Origin: Gemmiger formicilis
GTDB lineage: Bacteria > Bacillota > Clostridia > Oscillospirales > Ruminococcaceae
Assembly: GCF_024462815.1 (NCBI RefSeq)
Contig: NZ_JANGCG010000006.1
Span: forward strand, 98,589 to 162,588
Direction: 5' to 3'
DNA length: 64,000 nucleotides
Part shown: one piece after another, positions 25,659 to 34,342 of the stretch
Numbering within the stretch: the first letter of the stretch is position 1
How the letters are laid out: each line of letters opens with the position of its first letter
Program-made: the position numbers and the translations under genes
Notes under the pieces: model-generated
What the model was told of the DNA's origin: nothing
The model's input: only the letters and a program-made list of their open reading frames with translations
The model's database searches: none

Positions 25659-25780
25659 GTGCAGCGGCGGATTTGCTGATAAAACTTGCATTTTCTTGCG
25701 GTGACACCGCATTTTGCCATGGGCATCACGGTGCTGATGCAAGCCCCGGCGGAGGCGGTTGACCTGACCGCCAGCTAAGC
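25659..25780. other. Short intergenic stretch with possible gene end
   Basis: A plus-strand frame ending at 25780 (MGITVLMQAPAEAVDLTAS from 25721) looks like a protein C-terminus but is too short to support a gene. It could be a remnant. Nothing else is seen. Confidence 0.3.
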
Positions 25781-25826
25781 AGAGAGCTCCCGGCGGGACA
25801 CGGTTCAGTCCCGCCGGGAGCTCTCT
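25781..25826 (-). terminator. Strong intrinsic terminator after NSS transporter
   Basis: Perfect 19-bp stem from AGAGAGCTCCCGGCGGGAC (25781-25799) with its complement at 25808-25826, loop of 8. It lies 19 bases after the transporter stop. On the plus strand it is followed by TTCTTT. Confidence 0.85.
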
Positions 25827-25844
25827 TTCTTTATAAAAAGTGAA

Positions 25845-27218
25845 TCACATCGCAATCCAGCCCAGCGCGTTGGCAACGGAGCTGACAAGAATGATTGCGG
25901 CAAACACCGGGCAGAGGTAGCGAATCATAAACCGGAAAATCTTCTTCCGGCGGAAGGGCTTGCCGTCGGCGGTGACCTCCTCCTCGAGCTTGTCCACCCC
26001 AATGACGCGGGAGACGAGCAGGCAGATGGCGATGGCCGCGATTGGCATCATGACCGAGTTCGTCAGGAAATCAAAGAAGTCAAGCAGCTGCATCCCGAAC
26101 ACCGTCACCCCGGCCAGCGGGCCGTAGCCCAGCGCGGACAGGCTGCCCAGCACCAGCATGATAATGCCGATGCAGCCGGTGGCCTTCTGGCGGTGCCAGC
26201 CGAGCTCATCCTCAAAGGTGGAGACGGCGCTCTCGGTCAGGGCAATGGAGCTTGTGACCGCAGCAAAAAGCACCAGCAGGAAGAACAGCACGCCCACAAC
26301 GTGCCCGAAGGCCATGCTTTCAAAGACCTTCGGAATCGTGATGAACATCAGCGAGGGGCCTGCCTGCAGGGTGTCCGGGTCGCCGCCGGAGAAGGAAAAC
26401 ACCGCCGGGATAATCATCAGACCGGCCATAATCGCAATCGCGGTGTCAAAAATTTCGACGTTCTCGGTGGATTCCTCAATCGAGATATCCTTTTTCATAT
26501 ACGAGCCGAAGGTGACCAGAATGCCCATTGCAATCGACAGCGAGTAGAACATCTGGCCCATGGCGGCTACCACCGTCATCCAGGAGAAGTTGGACACGTT
26601 GGGAATCAGGAAATACTTTACACCGGCCAGTGCGCCCGGGCGTGTGACCGAGTAGACGGCAATGATAACCGACAGCACCACCAGCACCGGCATCATCAGC
26701 TTGGAGACGCGCTCCACGCCGTTGCGAACCCCGGCAAAGATGATGGCCAGCGTGAAGGCGGTGAAGATGAGGAAGCATACCTCCGCCGACGAGCCGTTGG
26801 AGATGAAATCAGCAAAATAGCCGTCCTGCGCCAGCTCACTGCCGTGGCCGCTGACATAGGCGGACAGATACCGGATGACCCATCCGCCGATGACCGAGTA
26901 GTACGGCACAATCAGAATGGGAATGACGGCGTTGATCCAGCCGCCGAACCGCAGCCCGCCCTTTTTGCCGAACGCCGCGAACGCGCCGACCGGGCTTTTG
27001 CGGGTCATACGGCCCAGTGCGGTTTCCGCCATAATCATTGTGTAGCCGAAAGTTACGGCCAGCACAATGTAGACCAGCAGAAAAATACCGCCGCCGTATT
27101 TGGCGGCAAGGTAGGGGAAACGCCAGATGTTGCCAAGCCCGACGGAGGCCCCGGCGGCGGACAGCACAAATCCAATTTTGCCCGAAAAGGCACTGCGCTT
27201 TGACTGTTTAGTATCCAT
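25845..27218 (-). CDS. Sodium-dependent NSS-family transporter
   Basis: 457 residues, 11-12 hydrophobic helices. Helix 1 reads GFVLSAAGASVGLGNIWRFP, the sodium- and substrate-binding signature of the neurotransmitter:sodium symporter family (LeuT/MhsT type); FSLSIAMGILVTFGSYM-like helix 6/7 region follows. Bacterial members import amino acids. AGGAG lies about 11 bases before the ATG. Monocistronic with its own terminator. Confidence 0.92.
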   Translation of the reverse strand: MDTKQSKRSAFSGKIGFVLSAAGASVGLGNIWRFPYLAAKYGGGIFLLVYIVLAVTFGYTMIMAETALGRMTRKSPVGAFAAFGKKGGLRFGGWINAVIPILIVPYYSVIGGWVIRYLSAYVSGHGSELAQDGYFADFISNGSSAEVCFLIFTAFTLAIIFAGVRNGVERVSKLMMPVLVVLSVIIAVYSVTRPGALAGVKYFLIPNVSNFSWMTVVAAMGQMFYSLSIAMGILVTFGSYMKKDISIEESTENVEIFDTAIAIMAGLMIIPAVFSFSGGDPDTLQAGPSLMFITIPKVFESMAFGHVVGVLFFLLVLFAAVTSSIALTESAVSTFEDELGWHRQKATGCIGIIMLVLGSLSALGYGPLAGVTVFGMQLLDFFDFLTNSVMMPIAAIAICLLVSRVIGVDKLEEEVTADGKPFRRKKIFRFMIRYLCPVFAAIILVSSVANALGWIAM

Positions 27219-27306
27219 AAAAAAACACGCTCCTATCCAAAGGGCTAGTATACCACAAAAATCGTGCGGTTACAATGCCCTTCGGCAAAAGCGTGCCGGG
27301 TGCGGA

Positions 27307-27909
27307 TTATTTGGCTTTGGGGTGGCCGTTCTCCACCTCGCTGGTGCCCTGCTCCATCAGATAGGTGGCGGTCAGGTCAGCAATGTGCAGTTTGACGGCA
27401 AGCGGGTAACTGTTGTAGGCGTCGCTGACGGCATAGCTGCCGCCGCGCACGGCGTCATCAAAGCCGCCCATATGCCAGCGGATGGCGATGGCCTCGGCGG
27501 TTTTCAGCCGCATAAAATGCTCAATCAGGTAGACGCTTTTTTCACCGTGGCCGTAGGGCAGCTGGTCGGCTACCTGATAGAAGGGAACCTTCTCCCACTG
27601 GCCGGTGGCGTCATTCTTGACGTTGCGGGTGCCCACCTTGTAAAAGTTTGCCTTGCACAGGTCGTGCAGCAGGCCGCAGATGGCGTAGCTCTCAGCGTTT
27701 TCGCCTTCGGTGTAGAAATGCTGCATCATGGCGTTGTAGACGTTCAGACTGTGCATGACAAGGCCGCACTCACACGCGCCGTGGAAGCGGGTCGAGGCCG
27801 GGGCGGTGAAGAAATCCGTGGTCTCCAGCCAGTTCAGCAGGCGGTCGGCACCGGGACGGGTGATGTTTTTGTTGTAAATCGCCACAAACTCGGCGTGGTA
27901 GTCCTGCAT
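27307..27909 (-). CDS. HD-domain phosphohydrolase
   Basis: 200 residues. HGACECGLVMHSLNVY (about residues 43-58), LLHDLCKANF (about 82-91) and HGEKSVYL (about 121) give the His...HD metal ligands of the HD superfamily, which cleaves phosphoesters, often nucleotides. The substrate cannot be told. It follows the YdbC-like gene by 7 bases and has GAGGTT as ribosome site, so the two are an operon. Confidence 0.82.
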   Translation of the reverse strand: MQDYHAEFVAIYNKNITRPGADRLLNWLETTDFFTAPASTRFHGACECGLVMHSLNVYNAMMQHFYTEGENAESYAICGLLHDLCKANFYKVGTRNVKNDATGQWEKVPFYQVADQLPYGHGEKSVYLIEHFMRLKTAEAIAIRWHMGGFDDAVRGGSYAVSDAYNSYPLAVKLHIADLTATYLMEQGTSEVENGHPKAK

Positions 27910-27916
27910 ATGAACC

Positions 27917-28138
27917 TCACAGCTCCATTTCGTCCAGAATACCCTTCAGCGTCTTGAGCTCTTCCTCGGTCAGGCTGATGCCCTTGGCCATACGGCTGCC
28001 GTCGGGGGACCAGTCGCGGATATCATACTTCGGCGGGTTGCCGTTCCAGCTGACCATATTCAGCTGACGCTCCCAGCCGCGGGCGTTGGTGGAAAGAACG
28101 GCGATGCGTTCGGTGACTTCATAGGTGAATTCTGCCAT
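27917..28138 (-). CDS. YdbC-like (PC4-fold) ssDNA-binding protein
   Basis: 73 residues. FTYEVTERIAVLST ... WERQLNMVSWNGNPPKYDIRDW ... GISLTEEELKTLKGIL is the pattern of YdbC, a PC4-like beta-sheet plus helix that binds single-stranded nucleic acid. GGAGCC precedes the ATG. Small and widely conserved in Firmicutes, exact role unknown. Confidence 0.85.
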   Translation of the reverse strand: MAEFTYEVTERIAVLSTNARGWERQLNMVSWNGNPPKYDIRDWSPDGSRMAKGISLTEEELKTLKGILDEMEL

Positions 28139-28228
28139 GATTACAGGCTCCTTTTATAAATAAAATAGGTCAAGCATCATAATAGCCGATTCGCACCGAA
28201 AATGCAAGGGCAAAATTTGCGCGGGCAG

Positions 28229-29167
28229 TTACTCTACCCGCATGGCCAGCAGGGCAAAGCGGGCCTCGGTGCCGGGGCGGGTGTCGCCGCAGGTGGAAAG
28301 AGTCAGCAGCTGCGTGCCGTACTCCGGCGTTATGCCGGTGTCATAGAGGGCGCTCCCGGTGATGGCCTGTACACGGTGCTGCCAGTCCAGCTTGTTGTCG
28401 GCGTCAAAAAACGTGTAATAGGGCAGCTCATCCGCGCCGAGGGTGGTGCTCACGGCGGCCACCACCTGCCACGTGGCTGTTTCATAGAGGGTGTCAAAGG
28501 TGAAGGTGGGGTGTGCGGTGTAAAAAGCCTCGTCCCGGTAGCGGGTCAACTGGCCGAACATCGAGCCATCGCGCATATTGTGGCCGTAGATAAGCCAGTT
28601 GGCGGAGGGGGCGTCCGGGTCAGTGCTGCAGCGTTCGTCCAGAAAAAGGGTGCCGCCGACCGCATAGAAGCGGTCAAAACCGCGGCGCAGATAGTATTCG
28701 TTATCGCCGGGGGTCTGCACCACCGGCAGGTCAATGTCAGTGCCGTCTATCCGCAGCCAGCCGATGAGGTCGGGGTTCTCGGCGTACAGGGCGCGGTACT
28801 GGGGCAGCACGGCGGCGGTTTTGCTGGCGGAAGGCGGCGCGGCGCTCTCCGGCGTGGTATGGGCGCTGCTGTCGGCCTGCTGGGTCCCGGCCAGGGCGTC
28901 CTGTGTTGCGGCCAGCGGCTGCACGGTCACGTGGGCGGGTGCGGGCGCATCGGTTGGGCAGACAGTGGGCACGGCCACGGGCGCGGCGGGCTGGCCGCCC
29001 CGGAAAAGGCTCTGGCGCACCAGCAGCACGGCGGCAAGGGCCAGCGCGGCCGTACCCGCACAGCGCAGCAGCCGTGCGCGGCGGCGCTGGCGTGCACGCA
29101 GGCCGGTGCGTGCGGCAAAGGGGTAGTAGGCGCTGTCCCCGCGCAGGCGGCGGTAATGCTTGGACAC
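28229..29167 (-). CDS. srtB: Class B sortase
   Basis: 312 residues, GTG start nine bases after GGAGG. Basic N-terminus, one membrane helix (about residues 30-52), a variable Ala/Thr/Pro-rich spacer, then the sortase domain: His196 in LIYGHNMRDGS, Cys293 in LSTCGDTRPG and Arg303. The SerThrCys-Gly context and inserted helix fit class B. Sortases join LPXTG-like proteins to peptidoglycan; the next gene upstream encodes a likely substrate, 60 bases away in the same operon. Confidence 0.92.
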   Translation of the reverse strand: MSKHYRRLRGDSAYYPFAARTGLRARQRRRARLLRCAGTAALALAAVLLVRQSLFRGGQPAAPVAVPTVCPTDAPAPAHVTVQPLAATQDALAGTQQADSSAHTTPESAAPPSASKTAAVLPQYRALYAENPDLIGWLRIDGTDIDLPVVQTPGDNEYYLRRGFDRFYAVGGTLFLDERCSTDPDAPSANWLIYGHNMRDGSMFGQLTRYRDEAFYTAHPTFTFDTLYETATWQVVAAVSTTLGADELPYYTFFDADNKLDWQHRVQAITGSALYDTGITPEYGTQLLTLSTCGDTRPGTEARFALLAMRVE

Positions 29168-29227
29168 GGCGGCAGACCTCCTTAAAACGTGGTGAAAACA
29201 AAAAACGCCCCGCAGGGCGTTGAAAAA

Positions 29228-29566
29228 TCAGATTTTGCGCAGCATCAGAAGCCCGGCGGAGCAAATCAGAATCAATCCGATTACGCCGACCAGATACATA
29301 ACAGGGAAATCCCCGGTGGCCGGGGTCTCAACCGGGGCAGGGGCTGCCGTGGCGGTGGGGGTGGCGCTGTTCTGCGCAGTGGTAATTTCCACCTTGGCGG
29401 CGGTCTCGTTGACCTTGACCGTGGAATCACTCTTCTGGGTGCGGGAGGTGGAACTGGTGGGGGTGGCCGTGGCCTGTGCCGTAGCGGCAGAGGAATTCAG
29501 CGCGCCGCAGGCTGCCAGCAACACAACGATGGCGACAAAAAAGGCCGCACAAAAAAAGCGTTTCAT
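29228..29566 (-). CDS. Small sortase substrate with TPATG-like motif
   Basis: 112 residues. The N-terminus has a hydrophobic stretch ending LLAACG, which also reads as a lipobox. A Thr/Ser/Ala-rich middle leads to TPATGD, a hydrophobic helix (FPVMYLVGVIGLILICSAGL) and RKI. This is a sorting-signal layout with an unusual motif next to a class B sortase, its likely enzyme. AAGGAGG lies 10 bases before the ATG. Possession of both a lipobox and a sorting signal is odd; one may be fortuitous. Confidence 0.75.
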   Translation of the reverse strand: MKRFFCAAFFVAIVVLLAACGALNSSAATAQATATPTSSTSRTQKSDSTVKVNETAAKVEITTAQNSATPTATAAPAPVETPATGDFPVMYLVGVIGLILICSAGLLMLRKI

Positions 29567-29888
29567 CGAGAAAACGCCTCCTTAATTTCAGTCTTTTTGG
29601 GGAATGTGAACTCTATCGAAAACGATGTAAACACACTACATCGTGATTTATACTTTCTGTATTGTAACACAGTCCGGCGTATCCGTCAAGGACTTACAAA
29701 GAAATAGTAACAAATTGGCAACAAACCCGCACGCGCGCCCCGCAACAAATGCACCGCACCCGGCAAGATTTGCCCCTTGCGTGGCGGGGGCAAATGCTGT
29801 ATAATAGCTTTAATCGTATTGTGTGAGATTATGCCCCGATGGGATGGGCGGCGCGCACTGCACCATAATTGTAAAAGGAGTTGTAACG
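29567..29888. promoter_or_regulatory. Divergent intergenic region with rfbA promoter
   Basis: TTGCGT (29777-29782), 17-base spacer and TATAAT (29800-29805) form the plus-strand promoter for the rhamnose genes; AAAAGGAG precedes the start codon. The minus-strand promoter for the sortase operon must also lie here but I could not place it. ACGATGTA/TACATCGT (near 29620-29643) is a possible stem. Confidence 0.6.
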
Positions 29889-30773
29889 ATGAAAGGTATT
29901 ATCCTTGCCGGCGGTGCCGGTACCCGACTTTACCCGCTGACGATGGTCACATCCAAGCAGCTGCTGCCCGTCTATGACAAGCCGATGATTTATTATCCAC
30001 TGTCTACGCTGATGCTGGCGGGCATCCAGGACATTCTGATTATCTCTACCCCCACCGACACGCCGCGCTTTGAGGCACTGCTGGGGGACGGCAGCCAGTA
30101 TGGCCTGCACCTGCAGTACAAGGTGCAGCCCAGCCCGGACGGCCTTGCACAGGCCTTCATTCTGGGCGAGGAGTTTATCGGCGATGACTGCTGCGCCATG
30201 GTTCTGGGCGACAACATCTTCTACGGCGCAGGCTTCTCCAAGCGGCTGAAAACCGCCGCCGCCAACGCCGCCGCCGGCCGCAGCACCGTGTTCGGCTACT
30301 ATGTCAATGACCCTGAGCGCTTCGGCGTGGTGGCCTTTGACAAGGACGGCCACGCGACCGACATTGAGGAAAAGCCCGCCAACCCCAAGAGCAACTACGC
30401 CGTCACCGGCCTTTACTTCTACAATAATGAGGTCGTAAAGATGGCCAAGCAGGTCAAGCCCAGCGCCCGCGGCGAGCTGGAAATCACCACCCTGAACCAG
30501 ATGTACCTCGATGAGGGCAAGCTGGATGTCCAGCTGCTCGGCCGCGGCTATGCCTGGCTGGACACCGGCACGATGGATTCTCTGGTCGAGGCTGCTACCT
30601 TTGTGCAGACCGTGGAGCAGCGCCAGGGCATCAAGATTTCCGCACCCGAGGAAATCGCCTACAAATACGGCTGGATCACCAAGGAGAAGCTGCTGGAGAG
30701 CGCCGCCCGCTATGGCAAATCCCCCTATGGTCAGCATCTGAAGAATGTCGCCGACGACAAGCTGCAATACTGA
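29889..30773 (+). CDS. rfbA: Glucose-1-phosphate thymidylyltransferase
   Basis: 294 residues from ATG 29889, chosen because AAAAGGAG lies upstream and the family start [18 protein letters not shown] follows directly. The G-rich nucleotide-binding loop, VLGDNIFYG and EEKP blocks are those of RmlA/RfbA, which makes dTDP-glucose from dTTP and glucose-1-phosphate, the first step to dTDP-L-rhamnose for wall polysaccharides. First gene of an rfbA-rfbD-rfbB operon. Confidence 0.96.
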   Translation: MKGIILAGGAGTRLYPLTMVTSKQLLPVYDKPMIYYPLSTLMLAGIQDILIISTPTDTPRFEALLGDGSQYGLHLQYKVQPSPDGLAQAFILGEEFIGDDCCAMVLGDNIFYGAGFSKRLKTAAANAAAGRSTVFGYYVNDPERFGVVAFDKDGHATDIEEKPANPKSNYAVTGLYFYNNEVVKMAKQVKPSARGELEITTLNQMYLDEGKLDVQLLGRGYAWLDTGTMDSLVEAATFVQTVEQRQGIKISAPEEIAYKYGWITKEKLLESAARYGKSPYGQHLKNVADDKLQY

Positions 30774-30791
30774 TAGAGTAGGGGAGTAGAC

Positions 30792-31697
30792 ATGAAAATT
30801 CTGATTACCGGCTGCCGCGGTCAGCTGGGCACCGAGCTGCAGAAGCAGCTTTCTGACGAGGGCTGCGCCCTCGGCCCGCTGCCCGAGCGCCTGCGCAAGG
30901 CTACGGTCATCCCGGTGGATGTCGATGAGCTTGACATTACCGACCGTGAGGCTACCATCAACTATATCCGCCGCCACCAGCCTGATACCGTTATCAACTG
31001 CGCGGCCTTCACCAACGTGGACGGCTGCGAGACCAACCGTGACGTGGCCTTTAAGGTCAACGCCATCGGGCCGCGCAATCTGGCGCTGGCCTGTGAGAAG
31101 GTCGGTGCCCGGCTGATTCACGTTTCCACCGACTATGTGTTCCCCGGCACGGCCAACGGCGGTGTGCCGCTGGACGAGTGCGCCGTGCCCGCGCCGATTT
31201 CTGCCTACGGCCAGACCAAGCTGCTGGGCGAGCAGTATGTCGAGCGCTTCTGCCGCCGCTACTTCATTGTGCGCACGGCGTGGCTCTACAGCAACTATGG
31301 CAAGAACTTCGTCAAGACGATGATCCGCCTGGGCCAGACCCATGATAAAATTACCGTGGTCAATGACCAGCTGGGCAACCCGACCAATGCGGTTGACCTG
31401 GCGTACCACATCCTCAAGCTGGCGGTCAGCCATGACTACGGCATCTACCACTGCACCGGCAACGGCATCTGCAGCTGGTGTGACTTTGCCACGGCTATTA
31501 TGCAGGGCGCAGGGCTGGCCTGCAAGGTTGAGCCTGTGACCAGCGAGCAGTACGCGGCCATGAACCCGGCCAGCGCCAACCGCCCGGCGTGGAGCGCACT
31601 GGACAACCGTATGCTGCGCTGCACGGTCGGCGATGAAATGCGCGACTGGCAGGACGCCCTCAAGGATTATTTTGCAAACTGGAATGGAGAACTTTAA
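30792..31697 (+). CDS. rfbD: dTDP-4-dehydrorhamnose reductase
   Basis: 301 residues. N-terminal Rossmann GCRGQLGTEL, catalytic Tyr-Lys in AYGQTKLLGE (about residue 138) and STDYVFPG. RmlD/RfbD reduces dTDP-4-keto-rhamnose with NAD(P)H, the last step to dTDP-L-rhamnose. Three bases upstream of rfbB. Confidence 0.95.
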   Translation: MKILITGCRGQLGTELQKQLSDEGCALGPLPERLRKATVIPVDVDELDITDREATINYIRRHQPDTVINCAAFTNVDGCETNRDVAFKVNAIGPRNLALACEKVGARLIHVSTDYVFPGTANGGVPLDECAVPAPISAYGQTKLLGEQYVERFCRRYFIVRTAWLYSNYGKNFVKTMIRLGQTHDKITVVNDQLGNPTNAVDLAYHILKLAVSHDYGIYHCTGNGICSWCDFATAIMQGAGLACKVEPVTSEQYAAMNPASANRPAWSALDNRMLRCTVGDEMRDWQDALKDYFANWNGEL

Positions 31698-31700
31698 TCT

Positions 31701-32765
31701 ATGAAAACCTATCTTGTTACCGGCTGCGCCGGTTTCATCGGCTCTAACTTCGTCCACTATATGCTGGACAAGTATGAGGATATCCGCCTGATTAACCTCG
31801 ACAAGCTGACCTACGCCGGCAACCTGGAGAATCTGCAGGACATCGAGAACGACGCCCGCCACATCTTTGTGCAGGGCGATATCTGCGACAAGGCGCTGGT
31901 CACCGACCTGATTGCTAAGTATGACCCCGACTACGTCATCAACTTTGCCGCTGAGAGCCACGTGGACCGCAGCATCAAGAACCCCGAAATCTTTGTCGAG
32001 AGCAATGTCCTGGGCACGGTCAACCTGCTGCAGTGCTGCAAGGATGCTTGGTATGACGCCGCCGCCAAGACCTGGAAGGAAGGCAAAAAATACCTGCAGG
32101 TTTCCACCGATGAGGTCTACGGCGCACTGGGTGCCGAGGGCTACTTCATGGAGACCACCCCGCTGTGCCCGCACAGCCCGTATTCTGCCTCCAAGGCCAG
32201 CGCTGATATGTTCGTCAAGGCGTTCCACGATACCTACGGTATGCCGATGAACATCACCCGCTGCTCCAACAACTACGGCCCCTACCAGTTCCCCGAAAAG
32301 CTGATTCCGCTGCTCATCAACAACGCCAAACAGCACAAGACCCTGCCGGTTTACGGCGATGGTATGCAGATTCGTGACTGGCTATACGTTATGGACCACT
32401 GCAAGGCCATTGATATGGTTGCCCAGGGGGGCAAGGACGGCGAGGTGTACAATGTCGGCGGCCACAACGAGCGCCCCAACATCTTCATCGTCAAGACCGT
32501 CATTGCCCAGCTGCATGACCGCCTGAAGGACGAGGGCATCAGCGAGGAGCTGATTACCCACGTGGCCGACCGTCTGGGCCATGACCGCCGCTACGGCATT
32601 GACCCCACCAAAATCAAGGAGGATCTGGGCTGGTACCCCGAGACTCCGTTTGAGAAGGGCATTGTGCTGACCATCGACTGGTATCTGGCCCACCCCGAGT
32701 GGATGGCCCACGTCACCAGCGGCGATTACCAGAAATACTACGAGCAGATGTATAAAAACAAGTGA
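31701..32765 (+). CDS. rfbB: dTDP-glucose 4,6-dehydratase
   Basis: 354 residues. GCAGFIGSNFV nucleotide motif at the N-terminus, STDEVYG and the catalytic YSASKAS (about residue 160) of the extended SDR family, with RCSNNYGPYQFPEKL substrate block. RmlB/RfbB converts dTDP-glucose to the 4-keto-6-deoxy form. The epimerase gene rfbC that completes the pathway is not in this cluster. Confidence 0.96.
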   Translation: MKTYLVTGCAGFIGSNFVHYMLDKYEDIRLINLDKLTYAGNLENLQDIENDARHIFVQGDICDKALVTDLIAKYDPDYVINFAAESHVDRSIKNPEIFVESNVLGTVNLLQCCKDAWYDAAAKTWKEGKKYLQVSTDEVYGALGAEGYFMETTPLCPHSPYSASKASADMFVKAFHDTYGMPMNITRCSNNYGPYQFPEKLIPLLINNAKQHKTLPVYGDGMQIRDWLYVMDHCKAIDMVAQGGKDGEVYNVGGHNERPNIFIVKTVIAQLHDRLKDEGISEELITHVADRLGHDRRYGIDPTKIKEDLGWYPETPFEKGIVLTIDWYLAHPEWMAHVTSGDYQKYYEQMYKNK

Positions 32766-32808
32766 TCTGCGCGCAAACCAATTCCCCTAAAGGAGCAACA
32801 TTTCCACA

Positions 32809-33711
32809 ATGGCAAATTACAAAGAAGAACATATCCGCAATAGCCGCCGTCTGGCACGGCAGATGGTAGGCGCGGCGGCCCTGCTGCTGGCGTTTATCGG
32901 CCTGTTCACCGTGCTGGGCTGGATTGTCGGGCTGGTGCGTGTGGCGTTGGATGACAGCGACCTGCGCCTGAAATACCGCGACCGCCTGTATGGTATGGTC
33001 ATGCTGGACCCGGTGGCCTTTGACGATGTCAACGCCGTGGACGAGGGCGTGTTCAAGCAGGCTGCCATCTGGGGCACCGTCTATCAGGTGCAGAACAGCG
33101 GCGGCAGCCTTGACCAGTATGAGCGCGACCCCGACACCGGCTCGGCGCTGATTCCCGCGCTGGAGATTGACACCTACATCTCCAATCTGCTGGGCCCTGA
33201 CTACAAGATCACCGAGGGTACCTTCAGCACCGAGGAATTTGTCTACCAGTATGACGAGGAAAAGCAGGCCTATCTGGTGCCGGTCACCAGCTCTGTGGCG
33301 CTGTACACCCCGCAGGTGGAGAAAATTTCCCGCAAGGACGGCCAGCGCATTGTGACGGTCGGCTACGTGCCCACCACCTCCAACAATGCGACCGGCGAGC
33401 TCTCTCTGACGGCACCCACCGAGCCGACCAAGTATATGGATTATGTCTTTACCCGCGGGGAGAACCGCCAGTGGTATCTGACGGCCCTGCGCACCAGTGA
33501 GATGCAGGTGGAGGCTACCCCGACACCCGCACCCACCGACGCCAGCGTGGACAGCCTGCAAAATGAGGAGCTGGGCACGGATGCCGCCCAGCCCGAGCAG
33601 CAGTCTGCGGAGGGCGAGGCCCTGCCGGAGGACGGCAGCGATGCCGCGCCTGCCGAGGGTGAACAGCCCACGGACGGTGAGCAGCCCACCGATGAGGCTG
33701 CCGTCGGCTGA
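32809..33711 (+). CDS. Membrane-anchored extracytoplasmic protein of unknown function
   Basis: 300 residues. A basic cytosolic tail, one membrane helix (about residues 22-45), a folded extracellular part (about 50-235, beta-rich) and a C-terminal low-complexity acidic tail rich in Glu, Pro and Asp with EQPTDGEQPTD. I do not recognise a family. It follows the rhamnose genes by 43 bases and is closed by a terminator, so it may serve in the wall polysaccharide pathway. Confidence 0.75.
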   Translation: MANYKEEHIRNSRRLARQMVGAAALLLAFIGLFTVLGWIVGLVRVALDDSDLRLKYRDRLYGMVMLDPVAFDDVNAVDEGVFKQAAIWGTVYQVQNSGGSLDQYERDPDTGSALIPALEIDTYISNLLGPDYKITEGTFSTEEFVYQYDEEKQAYLVPVTSSVALYTPQVEKISRKDGQRIVTVGYVPTTSNNATGELSLTAPTEPTKYMDYVFTRGENRQWYLTALRTSEMQVEATPTPAPTDASVDSLQNEELGTDAAQPEQQSAEGEALPEDGSDAAPAEGEQPTDGEQPTDEAAVG

Positions 33712-33728
33712 GCCTGAATGTCTATACG

Positions 33729-33766
33729 TGCCTGCTTCTGCCCTGTGCAGAGGCAGGCATTTTTTT
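33729..33766 (+). terminator. Intrinsic terminator of the rhamnose operon
   Basis: TGCCTGCTTCTGC (33729-33741) pairs with GCAGAGGCAGGCA (33747-33759), one mismatch, followed by seven T. Confidence 0.88.
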
Positions 33767-33862
33767 GTGCCCCGGGGACACAAAATCCCATAAACAGGGA
33801 TGCAATCCGCCCCCGGATATGCTATAATAGCTACATATATAGTTTAGAGAGGTGTGCACATA

Positions 33863-34342
33863 ATGGAAGAACTGCTGCGTATTCTTGAAAAGAACGCCCG
33901 GATGCCGATTGAGGACATTGCGGCCATGCTGGACAAAACGCCCGAGGAGATTGCCGCCATGATGGACGAGGCCGCCGAGAAGGGCTATATCCGCGGCTTT
34001 GAGACGCTGGTGGACTGGGAGCAGGCCGGGGTCAATCAGGTCGAGGCTGTGATTGAGCTGCGTGTGACCCCCCACAAGGCCCGCGGCTTTGACGATATCG
34101 GTATGACCATCGCGCAGTTTGACGAGGTGGACACCGTGCTGCTGATGAGTGGCAGCTATGATTTACAGGTAATCATCAAGGGCCGCTCCTTCCAGGAAAT
34201 CGCCATCTTTGTGGCAAAGCGGCTCTCTCCGCTGGACGATGTGCTTTCCACCGCCACCAGCTTTGTGCTGCGCCCCTACAAGCGCGGCGGGCGTCTCTAT
34301 CTGCCCGAAGAACCCGATGAAAGAGAGTGTACCGTCCTGTGA
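33863..34342 (+). CDS. Lrp/AsnC family regulator
   Basis: 159 residues from ATG 33863, eight bases after GAGAGGTG; a GTG at 33854 overlaps that site. N-terminal helix-turn-helix (about residues 1-55) and a C-terminal RAM ligand-binding domain (about 65-140). Such proteins sense amino acids. Its stop overlaps the ATG of the aminotransferase gene, so it probably controls that gene. TATAAT at about 33823 marks the promoter. Confidence 0.88.
   Translation: MEELLRILEKNARMPIEDIAAMLDKTPEEIAAMMDEAAEKGYIRGFETLVDWEQAGVNQVEAVIELRVTPHKARGFDDIGMTIAQFDEVDTVLLMSGSYDLQVIIKGRSFQEIAIFVAKRLSPLDDVLSTATSFVLRPYKRGGRLYLPEEPDERECTVL

Noticed and set aside
25703..25780. Short plus-strand frame that looks like a protein C-terminus
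   Set aside because: Only about 25 codons, no upstream part visible; could be a remnant but cannot be supported as a gene.
29829..32336. 835-codon open frame on the minus strand across the rhamnose genes
   Set aside because: It is antisense to rfbA, rfbD and rfbB, which are certain; GC-rich codon use leaves long antisense frames open. No ribosome site or family match.
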